Source: Micavibrio sp. UBA2638 (GTDB taxonomy: Bacteria; Pseudomonadota; Alphaproteobacteria; Micavibrionales; Micavibrionaceae). From it: 39,722 nt of DNA. The DNA is taken from contig DENS01000015.1 of NCBI GenBank assembly GCA_002359735.1, forward strand, positions 1-39,722. The letters run 5' to 3'. Positions 32,453 through 39,722 of this stretch are shown here, one piece after another; the first letter of the stretch is position 1; each line of letters begins with the position of its first letter. The translations under genes and the position numbers were made by a program. Under the pieces are notes generated by a model. It searched no databases. It was not told the origin of the DNA and saw nothing but the letters and a program-made list of their open reading frames with translations.

Positions 32453-33418
32453 ATGAGTAACACACACAGCAAAGTTTTAATTATTGGTTCCGGCCCGGCC
32501 GGCTATACAGCCGCAATATATGCCGCGCGTGCCAACTTAAACCCCACACTGGTCACGGGGACGGAACCAGGCGGGCAGTTAATGATCACAACCGAAGTCG
32601 AAAACTACCCCGGATTTGCCGATGTTATTCAAGGGCCATGGTTAATGGAACAAATGCGCGCCCAGGCAGAACATGTCGGCACACACATGGTCAGTGATTA
32701 CATTCAGGACGTCGATTTTTCATCCCGCCCCTATAAGGCAACCGGCGACAGCGGCACCGTATATACAGGTGATACCATTGTGATTGCCACCGGCGCAAAA
32801 GCAAGATGGTTGGGCCTGGACAGCGAATACGAATACCGCGGAAAAGGCGTTAGCGCGTGCGCGACCTGTGACGGATTTTTCTTCCGCGGCAAAGAAGTGG
32901 CCATTGTTGGCGGAGGCAATACCGCCGTAGAGGAGGCCCTGTTCCTTACAAATTTCTGTTCCAAGGTCACCTTAATCCATCGCCGTGACACCCTGCGCGC
33001 TGAAAAGATTTTACAAGACCGCCTGTTTGACAATGACAAAATGGAGTTTATATGGGACACAACCGTTGAACAAGTCATTGGAAACGAACAAGGAATGACA
33101 GGCCTAAGGCTTAAAAATGTAAAAACAGGCGAAGAAACTACATTAGAAGCCGAAGGGTTTTTCGTCGCCATTGGCCATGATCCGGCCACAGATTTGTTTA
33201 AAGGTAAGCTGGAAATGGATGAGTTAAATTACATCATTACCAAGCCTGATTCGACCGAGACCTCGATCCCAGGCGTCTATGCCGCAGGTGATGTTACCGA
33301 CCACACATACCGGCAGGCCGTTACCGCCGCAGGAATGGGCTGTATGGCAGCGCTGGAAGCGGACAGATTCCTGGCCGTACAAGAGACCCTTCAGCCCAGC
33401 ACCGAAGCCGCCGAGTAA
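32453..33418 (+). CDS. trxB: Thioredoxin-disulfide reductase
   Basis: The 321-residue low-molecular-weight flavoprotein passes electrons from NADPH to thioredoxin. The FAD motif GSGPAGYTAAIYAARA is at residue 12, the redox pair CATC at C136/C139, and the NADPH motif GGGNTAVEEALFLT follows. The C-terminal FAD block GVYAAGDVTDHTYRQAVTAAGMGC is complete. AAGAAG precedes the ATG. The LsrB-like LysR regulator starts 41 bp after it on the same strand, an arrangement conserved in Rhizobiales. Confidence 0.97.
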   Translation: MSNTHSKVLIIGSGPAGYTAAIYAARANLNPTLVTGTEPGGQLMITTEVENYPGFADVIQGPWLMEQMRAQAEHVGTHMVSDYIQDVDFSSRPYKATGDSGTVYTGDTIVIATGAKARWLGLDSEYEYRGKGVSACATCDGFFFRGKEVAIVGGGNTAVEEALFLTNFCSKVTLIHRRDTLRAEKILQDRLFDNDKMEFIWDTTVEQVIGNEQGMTGLRLKNVKTGEETTLEAEGFFVAIGHDPATDLFKGKLEMDELNYIITKPDSTETSIPGVYAAGDVTDHTYRQAVTAAGMGCMAALEADRFLAVQETLQPSTEAAE

Positions 33419-33459
33419 TGACATCTTCTAAATCCCAATAGGATAAAGGACAATATAAA

Positions 33460-34359
33460 ATGGATTGGGATAAGCTCCGTATTTTTCATACCGTCTCGAA
33501 AGAAGGCAGCTTCACGCGCGCAGGTGAAAAATTGGGTTTAAGCCAATCTGCGGTGTCCCGGCAAATTTCCACCTTGGAAGAGTCTATCGGAGTTGCGTTG
33601 TTTCACCGGCATGCCCGCGGGCTTATCCTTACCGAGCAAGGGGAGCTTCTTTACGATACCACGCAGGAAATCTTTAAAAAGCTCACGCATATAGAAGCGC
33701 AAATAATGGACACCCGCCAACGTGCGGGCGGGCCATTAATGGTTACAATGGTGGAATTTTTTGGCACCAGCTGGCTTTTCCCAAAATTAAAGGATTTACG
33801 CGCCGCGCATCCTGACTTGCAGCTTACATTGTTATTTGATGATAGAATTCTAAATCTGGGAATGCGGGAGGCCGACATTGCCCTGCGCATGAACAAGCCC
33901 GAACAGCCCGACCTTATACAGCGCCACCTGACGTCGATGGGCTTTCATATTTGTGCCAGCAAAGATTATCTTGATGAACACGGGCGCCCGGAACGCCTGC
34001 ATGACCTGCATGATCACTGGTTGCTTGGCTATATCCCGCAGGCCGTCCCCCCCTTTGCCCATGTAAACTGGCTGCTGGAAGAAATTGACATAAATTTCAA
34101 TCAGGAAAACGTCATGCTGGTCAATTCTATGAACGGCATGATACAGGCGGCCAAAAACGACACCGGCATTGCCGTGCTCCCCGATTACATTATTCAGGCC
34201 GATAAAAACCTTGAAATTATTATTCCGCAGGTCACCCGCCCCGATCTGGACCTGTTCTTCGTTTATGCAGAAGAGAGAAGAAATTCACGAAGAATATCCA
34301 GTTTTCGTGATTTTTTATTACGCCATGTCGCAAACACGCAATTTAAAATTGAATTGTAA
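33460..34359 (+). CDS. lsrB: LysR-family regulator, LsrB/VtlR-like
   Basis: The 299-residue LysR regulator has an N-terminal winged helix-turn-helix (about 1-60: MDWDKLRIFHTV, LGLSQSAVSRQISTLEESIG, LFHRHARGLILTEQGELLY) and a substrate-binding domain to the end. The DNA-binding part and the trxB-LysR-small RNA order match Sinorhizobium LsrB and Brucella VtlR as I remember them; those proteins activate AbcR-family small RNAs. AAAGGA lies nine bases before the ATG. The protein has a single cysteine (C165), whereas S. meliloti LsrB is reported to use several cysteines for redox sensing, so the signal may differ. The symbol rests on synteny and DNA-binding similarity. Confidence 0.82.
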   Translation: MDWDKLRIFHTVSKEGSFTRAGEKLGLSQSAVSRQISTLEESIGVALFHRHARGLILTEQGELLYDTTQEIFKKLTHIEAQIMDTRQRAGGPLMVTMVEFFGTSWLFPKLKDLRAAHPDLQLTLLFDDRILNLGMREADIALRMNKPEQPDLIQRHLTSMGFHICASKDYLDEHGRPERLHDLHDHWLLGYIPQAVPPFAHVNWLLEEIDINFNQENVMLVNSMNGMIQAAKNDTGIAVLPDYIIQADKNLEIIIPQVTRPDLDLFFVYAEERRNSRRISSFRDFLLRHVANTQFKIEL

Positions 34360-34393
34360 ATTCATGGCTACGCACAAAAAAAATGCAGAAAAA

Positions 34394-34408
34394 TCTATAA
34401 CTTATAGA
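34394..34408. promoter_or_regulatory. 15-bp perfect palindrome downstream of the LysR gene
   Basis: TCTATAA, a central C, and TTATAGA form a perfect dyad 35 bp after the regulator's stop codon. It is the first of three dyads that line the region up to the small RNA promoter. A second, ATGAT-x3-ATCAT, lies at 34435-34447. Confidence 0.4.
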
Positions 34409-34456
34409 CAACCCCTCCGCAAAGCACCATTGTTATGATCAAATCATGTGCCACCC

Positions 34457-34473
34457 CATGCACAAAACGCATG
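34457..34473. promoter_or_regulatory. LysR-type T-N11-A box of the small RNA gene
   Basis: CATGC (34457-34461) and GCATG (34469-34473) form an inverted repeat with a 7-bp spacer. T459 and A471 give the T-N11-A pattern of LysR regulators. Its centre (34465) is about 65 bp before the inferred small RNA start, the usual position of a LysR activation site. Confidence 0.6.
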
Positions 34474-34494
34474 GCTGCGTTGTTAAAATATGTA

Positions 34495-34524
34495 TAGACG
34501 GTAAGGCGTATAAAAGTATATAAA
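34495..34524 (+). promoter_or_regulatory. Promoter of the AbcR-like small RNA
   Basis: TAGACG (34495-34500) and TATATA/TATAAA (34517-34524) are 16 to 18 bp apart. The -10 is strong and the -35 imperfect (four of six), as expected of an activator-dependent promoter. Transcription would begin near 34529. Confidence 0.5.
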
Positions 34525-34528
34525 CTAA

Positions 34529-34645
34529 CTCATCAGCGCGACGCGTTGATCAGGGTCTCTCTTAGAGATCCTACGTCTCCCAGACGTGAAACCTCCCTGT
34601 TCAACTCGCCGGGTCCGGGATTTATCCCAGAGACCCGGTTTTTTG
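34529..34645 (+). ncRNA. AbcR-like (alpha-r15) trans-acting small RNA
   Basis: No reading frame covers this segment, but it folds into successive hairpins: 34532-34550; 34553-34571 (GGGTCTCT with AGAGATCC); and 34573-34587 (ACGTCT/AGACGT) with CCC in its loop, giving the motif CTCCCA. A single-stranded linker contains CCTCCC (34592-34597), and a GC-rich terminator follows at 34609-34644. The roughly 117-nt size, the CTCCCA and CCTCCC anti-Shine-Dalgarno motifs and the position after trxB and an LsrB-like regulator match the AbcR family, which with Hfq blocks translation of ABC-transporter and other mRNAs. An attenuator leader for the patatin gene 100 bp downstream is the alternative. Nothing else was seen in the 383-bp gap. 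Confidence 0.72.
34609..34644 (+). terminator. Rho-independent terminator of the small RNA
   Basis: CCGGGTC (34609-34615) and GACCCGG (34632-34638) enclose a second stem GGGAT/ATCCC and are followed by six T. This is a strong terminator. Confidence 0.85.
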
Positions 34646-34742
34646 TTTCTGGGGCATGGACGCAAATCCCCCCTTTTGTTTTACGAATTATTCGTTGCCC
34701 TTTCTTTTATGCTTAAGGCGCGATACCATATAAATAAAAAAC

Positions 34743-35969
34743 ATGCCTAAACATAACAACAAACATATCATTCTTTTTAATTACGGTGGCGGCATGCGCG
34801 GCCTTGTTCCTGCACATATTATGTCGCGCATGGAAGAAGTAACCGGTTTGCGTATGGCGGATATGGTGGACACATTTTGCGGTCCCTCCACAGGCTCCAT
34901 TTTAAATGCCGCCCTTAATATCCCTAAAGAAGACGCGCCATATCGTCCCAAGTTCCGTGCCCGGCACATGGTGCGCTTTTACGAACGTGATGGCATCAAA
35001 ATTTTTCCGCGCGACAGATTCCGGGATTTTCGCGGCTTCATACATGACTTTAACAACCGTACAATGAAAATCGGGCAGCTTGATTCCCTGTTCAAACACG
35101 GGCATTACGACCCCATAAACCTGAAGCGTGCTTTGCGGGCTCTATATGGGGATACAAAGCTCAACCAGAGCTTAAAAAACCTGATTATACCCGTTTACAA
35201 TATCGACGGGGATCAGCTAACCGTTGTATCAGAAGCCGGCGAAACACAGGAAGCCCCGGTCCACACTAAAAACAATTTCATAGACGAAGGCGGTCACGCT
35301 GTATGGCTCAAAAAAATGACGCTGCCACGCAATCAAAAGGCAACCCCCGATGTTTCTATATTTGACGCCGTAACAGCCAGCTGCGCCGCACCAACTTATT
35401 TCCCCTGTCACCATTTCGAAGCCCGCCATCAAGACCGCCATCACAAAATTGAATATTCCGGTATAGATGGAAGCATTTTTGACAATCCTTGTATTTCCTA
35501 TCATGGGGCCATCAAGCAGCACATACCGGAAGACACGACACCGTTAATGATTGTTCTGGGAACAGGATACGACCTGAAGTCTATTAAGAAAGAAGACTGG
35601 AACCGTTATGGCGGACTTGGTGTGGTCGACCCGGTCAATGATCTTCCGCTGATAAAAATTCTCTTCCACGCTTCCGAATCGGCCTTGGTTGACAGCTTCC
35701 GCCAGGAAATGGGCAGCCATCTATTTGTTTTGAATAAATCCATGCTTTCCAGCGAATCTGAGGCAATGAGCTCCATGCCGAGCCCGCAAATTGATGATGC
35801 CAGCCCTGAAAACCTGAAAAAACTGGAACATTTTGCGTATAGCATCATAGAAGAAAATCAGCACATCTTCGATCATATCTGTCATTTGCTTGTACAAAAC
35901 AGAGACAAAGGAATGCGGGGCAAACATAACTGGCTTCGGACACTTCGCCGTAAGTATTTTTTCAAGTAA
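34743..35969 (+). CDS. Patatin-like phospholipase
   Basis: The 408-residue product has the patatin catalytic set. The oxyanion-hole block is NYGGGMRGL (from residue 13), the nucleophile elbow GPSTG (S49) lies near the N-terminus, and the DGS motif supplies aspartate D242 in GIDGSIFDNP. Ser and Asp form the dyad of the family, which releases fatty acids from phospholipids or other lipid esters. No signal peptide is visible, so it acts in the cytoplasm or needs a dedicated exporter. The C-terminal part (from about 270) is not recognised. It starts 98 bp after the small RNA terminator and opens a run of three lipid-hydrolase-type genes. Confidence 0.88.
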   Translation: MPKHNNKHIILFNYGGGMRGLVPAHIMSRMEEVTGLRMADMVDTFCGPSTGSILNAALNIPKEDAPYRPKFRARHMVRFYERDGIKIFPRDRFRDFRGFIHDFNNRTMKIGQLDSLFKHGHYDPINLKRALRALYGDTKLNQSLKNLIIPVYNIDGDQLTVVSEAGETQEAPVHTKNNFIDEGGHAVWLKKMTLPRNQKATPDVSIFDAVTASCAAPTYFPCHHFEARHQDRHHKIEYSGIDGSIFDNPCISYHGAIKQHIPEDTTPLMIVLGTGYDLKSIKKEDWNRYGGLGVVDPVNDLPLIKILFHASESALVDSFRQEMGSHLFVLNKSMLSSESEAMSSMPSPQIDDASPENLKKLEHFAYSIIEENQHIFDHICHLLVQNRDKGMRGKHNWLRTLRRKYFFK

Positions 35970-36002
35970 GCTCAACTAAAAAAGCATTTAATACACAAGC
36001 AG

Positions 36003-36015
36003 TGTGCAGTGCACA
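36003..36015. promoter_or_regulatory. 13-bp palindrome between the two patatin-type genes
   Basis: TGTGCA, a central G, and TGCACA form a perfect dyad just upstream of a promoter-like pair. It resembles a repressor or activator operator. Confidence 0.4.
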
Positions 36016-36026
36016 ACTTGCTCAAC

Positions 36027-36054
36027 TTGAATTTTTCTTCAAAATGCTTATGCT
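36027..36054 (+). promoter_or_regulatory. Candidate promoter of the second patatin-type gene
   Basis: TTGAAT (36027-36032) and TATGCT (36049-36054) are 16 bp apart, about 50 bp before the TTG start at 36104. The match is modest. Confidence 0.3.
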
Positions 36055-36103
36055 TCTAATCAAAATATAAAAAGTAAAAATAAAAAATGAACAGGGGCAC
36101 TCA

Positions 36104-37756
36104 TTGGCTTTTTTTAAATCCGATGACATAAGCTATCGCACGCTGTATTTGAGCGGTGGTTCCGTACACGGAATCTCACAGGCTCAAGTTTTAATCTTCC
36201 TTGAGGATTTAACAGGCATACCTATTGCCTGGCAATATGACATGCTCGCCGGCGATTCGATCGGCAGCACCCCTGCATCCGTACTGAACATGCCAATAGA
36301 ACCGGGATCACACATCCCCAAATTCTCCGCACGTGAATATAATGATCTATTAATTCAAGTCGCGCAGGAGACGTTTGAGCCATACCGTGAAGATTATTAC
36401 AATGACATGGTTAAGCTGGAGCTAAAAATCAAGGCCTGCGAAGCGGCTATTCACAGTATCGAAACCTGGAGTAAACGGCGCGACCGAAAATTTGCCAAGG
36501 CCATTAACACCCTCATAGACAAAGCCCGCGATATTGGGCGGACTATTACCGGCTCGGTAGAGGATGTCCCCAAGGAACAGTCATCATCACTTACCAGCAC
36601 ATTTAACCTGCATTCCGGCCTCACTGAAAAGACGGTGTTACCGGTCATTAAAAGGATTCTGGAGCGCGCGAACAAAGAGGTAGAGGGGTTCTTCTTTTCC
36701 GCGGAACCGATTTACGATGCCTTGGACCAGCATTTGATATTCGCAGACGGAAGCCTGGCGACAGTTTCGGACACAATCACAGGCCTGCATTCCGAAGCCT
36801 TTAACATTAACAAACGTGAGGCGGAAGCCCATACGGTCATTAAACGCGTTAAAAACTGGGACGGGCATGTTTCCCATCAAGGCCTACCGCTAGCCGAAGT
36901 GCCTAAACGCAGCATGCCCGCACAAACGATTTTCAAGCCATATTATTCCCCGTATTCCGGCCAGCATTACGATGATATCGCCAGTCACAATACCATGGCA
37001 GCATCAATGAATGAGGTACGCCGCAAATTCTCAAGGGCGATAGACGAAAAAAAATTACAGGGAACCTTAAAACGCCACGGCGTCAGCATAGGAACCGGAA
37101 TCATGCCGCCGGATTTAAACCCAGAACGCATGGGGCAATTATTATTGCTTGGCCGCCTGGATTCGTCTGAAGGCGCCCCCCTATTAAACATTCCGTTACT
37201 CTTTAACACGTCAAAGGCCATTCGTGATCTGGAGGAAGAGCTGGGTCATGAACACGCCATCTTTATTGATAAGATTATTGACCCCAAAATATCGCTAAAT
37301 CGATACAAATACAAAGACCAGCTTAAAATATATGGCAGCGATTACCCGCCTGAAGTGACCGAAGGGTGCGTGGAAACAGAGGCAAAGCGGCTTCCCGCCA
37401 TGAACATGATTGATGCCAGCGATGCAAAAGTTTCTGTGCTGACAGATTTTGGCTGGGCCATGGTTCGGGATAATTTAGAAGAATTGGTGCACGAAGCCAA
37501 AGAAGGACTAAAATATGCGTGCGCAAAAAAATACATTAGCGAAGAAGAATTACAAGCCAAGTTGGAACACATTGATTCGTTATTTCCACAAACCAAAAGC
37601 GATGCAAAAAGATCCCAGCAAGACCGCAGCTTTATTGACTTCCTAACTTTTGGCGCTCGCTTCCCTAAATTCTCATCTACGAACAAAGATCATAACAACA
37701 GCAACGACAACAATGATATAAACCCTGATCAAGGCGTACCGTCGCCCATGCTGTGA
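36104..37756 (+). CDS. Divergent patatin-like protein with large insertion
   Basis: The 550-residue product aligns at its start with the upstream patatin: GGSVHG in place of GGGMRG, and AGDSIGS in place of GPSTGS, so the GxSxG serine (S52) is kept. The arginine of the oxyanion block is replaced by histidine. The expected DG[ST] motif is not clear; YSGQHYDDIASHN appears at the matching place, after which the aspartate assignment is uncertain. An insertion of well over 100 residues (about 90-230) contains a helical, charged coiled-coil-like stretch. The C-terminus is Asn/Asp-rich and disordered. The start is a TTG at 36104 behind AGGGG; no ATG is available. It may be an altered lipase or a non-catalytic partner of the upstream enzyme. 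Confidence 0.7.
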   Translation: MAFFKSDDISYRTLYLSGGSVHGISQAQVLIFLEDLTGIPIAWQYDMLAGDSIGSTPASVLNMPIEPGSHIPKFSAREYNDLLIQVAQETFEPYREDYYNDMVKLELKIKACEAAIHSIETWSKRRDRKFAKAINTLIDKARDIGRTITGSVEDVPKEQSSSLTSTFNLHSGLTEKTVLPVIKRILERANKEVEGFFFSAEPIYDALDQHLIFADGSLATVSDTITGLHSEAFNINKREAEAHTVIKRVKNWDGHVSHQGLPLAEVPKRSMPAQTIFKPYYSPYSGQHYDDIASHNTMAASMNEVRRKFSRAIDEKKLQGTLKRHGVSIGTGIMPPDLNPERMGQLLLLGRLDSSEGAPLLNIPLLFNTSKAIRDLEEELGHEHAIFIDKIIDPKISLNRYKYKDQLKIYGSDYPPEVTEGCVETEAKRLPAMNMIDASDAKVSVLTDFGWAMVRDNLEELVHEAKEGLKYACAKKYISEEELQAKLEHIDSLFPQTKSDAKRSQQDRSFIDFLTFGARFPKFSSTNKDHNNSNDNNDINPDQGVPSPML

Positions 37757-37833
37757 ATAATTTATGCTGCAAACATTAAAAGAATCGAATATAATTTTTT
37801 TCGTAAACAGTCAGATCAAAGACGGATGACACT

Positions 37834-38835
37834 TTGGAGACAATTGAAAAGAAACCTATCTCTACACACCGCGATCAAAAAACAGGATCGTTTGAACACT
37901 GTCCGGTACAATATGCCAGTCTAGGCGGGGTCACAACCCTTGTTACAGCCATCGAATGTGACAACCCCATTGCAGAAATTCACTTTATAAAGGGCTTCAA
38001 ATCCAGCCCCCTCCTCTATGAGGATCTAATGGAAGATCTTATGGAGAACAACATTAATATCATTTTGGTATCGTTACCAAACCCGCTTGATGAAATTGAT
38101 TTCTTCGAAGATTACGAAAAAATTGCGAAAGCTGTCTATCTGGATGGTGAATTAGACGATATCACATCGGGCACCTTGCCACTCATTGCCGCCAATCATT
38201 CAACTGGCGGCTTTTTGATGACAAAGTTATTGATGGATGAAGACAAGGCAGAACGCATCAATCAGCGCTATACTGGGGCAATTTTCGCTTCCCCATTTTA
38301 TGGATCCGCCTATCACCGAAACACAATCCTGGCCCCCTTTACAAAGTTATATTCTAAAATCTTCAGTCGCCATGCGGTCGGGACAACCTGGCTAGAGCGT
38401 CAATTCACGCGCGCGGCAGCGCCCCTGCAATCCGAAGACTATTTAAAATCTATGGCCAACCACCGTCAGGCTTTATATATGGACGGCCCTACAAGCGAGC
38501 TGGTGCGGGATATTCACGCCCAAGGTTTTCCGGATATATTGAAAGACATCAAACCGACCTTCCTGCTGGGTAAAAAAGACAAAGTTAGCTATAATGCCCT
38601 TTCCCATTCGGTTGCAAAAATTATGGGGGCCACTATCAAGGAACTTAACGGCGGCCACAGTCAGATCAGGAAATCCGAACAAGGGCGCAATTTCCTGATC
38701 AATTACATTAAAGATCTGGTAAACGCACCCGCTGCGCCGACACTGTCAATACAAAGGCCAGCACCTGCCAATGATGATCACAAAGACGCCCCCCAAAAGC
38801 AAAACCCGCCAGAGATTCCGGCGGGCCCTGCGTAG
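37834..38835 (+). CDS. Alpha/beta-hydrolase, lysophospholipase-like
   Basis: The 333-residue product has the serine-hydrolase triad in the expected order: nucleophile in ANHSTGG (S123), aspartate in LLGKKDKVSY (D249) and histidine in LNGGHSQIR (H275). The family is best compared with monoacylglycerol lipases and lysophospholipases (PldB type). No signal peptide is seen. A Pro-rich, probably disordered tail of about 45 residues follows the fold. The start is a TTG at 37834, with GACGGA upstream; no in-frame ATG precedes the conserved region. A perfect TATAAT (37790-37795) with a weak -35 lies 38 bp upstream. The last codons overlap the terminator of the convergent aminotransferase gene. It completes a likely phospholipid-degrading set. 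Confidence 0.78.
   Translation: METIEKKPISTHRDQKTGSFEHCPVQYASLGGVTTLVTAIECDNPIAEIHFIKGFKSSPLLYEDLMEDLMENNINIILVSLPNPLDEIDFFEDYEKIAKAVYLDGELDDITSGTLPLIAANHSTGGFLMTKLLMDEDKAERINQRYTGAIFASPFYGSAYHRNTILAPFTKLYSKIFSRHAVGTTWLERQFTRAAAPLQSEDYLKSMANHRQALYMDGPTSELVRDIHAQGFPDILKDIKPTFLLGKKDKVSYNALSHSVAKIMGATIKELNGGHSQIRKSEQGRNFLINYIKDLVNAPAAPTLSIQRPAPANDDHKDAPQKQNPPEIPAGPA
38797..38825 (-). terminator. Terminator of the aminotransferase gene, inside the hydrolase 3' end
   Basis: On the minus strand CCCGCC (38825-38820) and GGCGGG (38810-38805) close a nine-base loop and are followed by TTTT and a second T run. The stem overlaps the coding sequence of the convergent hydrolase gene. Confidence 0.7.
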
Positions 38836-38875
38836 ATCAAACCAAACCTACAGACATATATATCGCCACATATCG

Positions 38876-39722
38876 CTACGCCGCTTTAGCCTCGCCTTTT
38901 AAGGCAGCACAAGCCTTTTTGATACGGGCGCAAGCCTCCTTCAAATTCTCGGTTGATGTCGCATAAGAAATGCGGAAACACGGGGACAGACCGAAGGCCT
39001 CACCCTGAACACAGGCAACCCCGACACTTTCCAATAAATAAGTCACAAAATCGCCATCGGTTTCGATGCTTTTTCCGTCAGGCGTGGTCTTACCAATCAC
39101 ACCGGCGCATGATGGGTAAACATAGAACGCTCCCTCCGGCTTCAAACATTCAAGGCCTTCGCAATCATTCAACATATCAACCACCATATCGCGGCGTTCT
39201 TTAAAGACGGCATTGCGTTCCTGTAAAAAGGATTGGTCCCCGTTTAATGCCCCGACAGCAGCAGCCTGGGCAATTGAACACGGATTAGATGTACTTTGTG
39301 ATTGAATTTTGGCCATGGCCTTGATCAATTCTTTTGGCCCAGCCGCATAACCAATTCGCCAGCCTGTCATCGCATAGGATTTGGAAACACCATTACAGGT
39401 GAGCGTACGGTCAAACAAGGCAGGCTCCACCTGGGCCGGCGTACAAAATTCAAATCCGTCATAGACCAGATGCTCATACATATCATCCGTCATAATGTAG
39501 ACATGCGGATACTTCACCAGCACATCGGTCAAGGCTTTCATTTCTTTTCGGCTATACGCGGCGCCGGTTGGGTTAGAGGGGGAATTTAAAATCACCCATT
39601 TCGTTTTATCGGTAATCGCCGCTTCAAGATCAGATGGCTGTAATTTAAACGAATTTTCTTTGCTACAAGCCACAGGCACAGGCGTTCCCTCGGCCAACAA
39701 AACCATATCAGGATAAGAAACC
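38876..39722 (-). CDS. aatA: Aspartate/prephenate-type aminotransferase (5' end outside window)
   Basis: This is the C-terminal part (about 282 residues) of a fold-type I pyridoxal-phosphate aminotransferase; the frame runs off the window edge, opening with VSYPDMVLLAEG. The PLP-binding lysine lies in NGVSKSYAMTGWRIGYAAGP. The block WVILNSPSNPTGA contains the conserved Asn, the block YIMTDDMYEHLVYDG the Asp and Tyr contacts, and CFRISYATS the substrate-binding arginine. It belongs to the class Ib type common in alphaproteobacteria, which may act on aspartate, prephenate or both. A terminator follows the stop, inside the convergent hydrolase gene. Confidence 0.93.
   Translation of the reverse strand, partial: VSYPDMVLLAEGTPVPVACSKENSFKLQPSDLEAAITDKTKWVILNSPSNPTGAAYSRKEMKALTDVLVKYPHVYIMTDDMYEHLVYDGFEFCTPAQVEPALFDRTLTCNGVSKSYAMTGWRIGYAAGPKELIKAMAKIQSQSTSNPCSIAQAAAVGALNGDQSFLQERNAVFKERRDMVVDMLNDCEGLECLKPEGAFYVYPSCAGVIGKTTPDGKSIETDGDFVTYLLESVGVACVQGEAFGLSPCFRISYATSTENLKEACARIKKACAALKGEAKAA

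Noticed and set aside
1..39722. CRISPR arrays, transposases, integrases, rRNA genes
   Set aside because: None seen on either strand; gene content and order look like a stable chromosome.

Overview
The window reads as chromosome of a free-living-type alphaproteobacterium of moderate GC. Three things point there: the gene order yqeY-dnaG-rpoD divergent from carA; a trxB / LsrB-like LysR / AbcR-like small RNA arrangement that I know from Rhizobiales and Brucella; and waaA-lpxK-acyltransferase lipid A genes with a class II DAHP synthase, GreA and an ELM1-family protein. The genus cannot be fixed from sequence alone. An uncultured Micavibrio/Rhodospirillales-like lineage would fit, but that is inference. 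No prophage, insertion sequence or CRISPR array was seen.

Layout. 1-1700: two tandem, related, cysteine-rich secreted proteins (the first cut by the window edge) and a small hypothetical gene. 1796-6363: a tightly packed lipid A/LPS run (waaA, lpxK, an LpxL-type acyltransferase) ending in glutathione reductase, with overlapping reading frames. 6480-8241: a repeat protein of MORN/YwqK type and a protein carrying the signature of class I cyclic-nucleotide phosphodiesterases. 8439-11423: class II DAHP synthase and glutamine-dependent NAD synthetase. 11672-13871: gltX and trmJ. 13904-18426 (minus strand): a hypothetical gene, rpsD with a strong promoter, a MAPEG protein, an RNase AS-like exonuclease, a CAT-anticodon tRNA, an HExxH metalloprotease-like protein and an isoprenylcysteine-methyltransferase-like membrane protein. 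18457-23218 (minus strand): rpoD, dnaG, yqeY.

23298-29309 is an unusual pyrimidine/arginine cluster: carA, a canonical beta-carbonic anhydrase, a second divergent beta-carbonic anhydrase that has lost the active-site arginine, then carB. Bicarbonate is the substrate of carbamoyl-phosphate synthetase, so local bicarbonate supply or sensing is a reasonable hypothesis. 29377-30720 holds greA, with a promoter-hairpin-hairpin leader, flanked by two paralogous small membrane proteins.

32453-38835 is the most interesting stretch. trxB and an LsrB/VtlR-like LysR regulator are followed by an AbcR-like small RNA (about 34529-34645). The RNA has anti-Shine-Dalgarno C-rich motifs, a strong terminator and, centred at about -65 from its inferred start, a dyad LysR-type T-N11-A box. 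It is followed by three lipid-hydrolase-type genes: a patatin, a divergent patatin with a large insertion, and an alpha/beta hydrolase. The window ends in the 5'-truncated end of an aspartate/prephenate-type aminotransferase gene on the minus strand, whose terminator lies inside the 3' end of the hydrolase gene.
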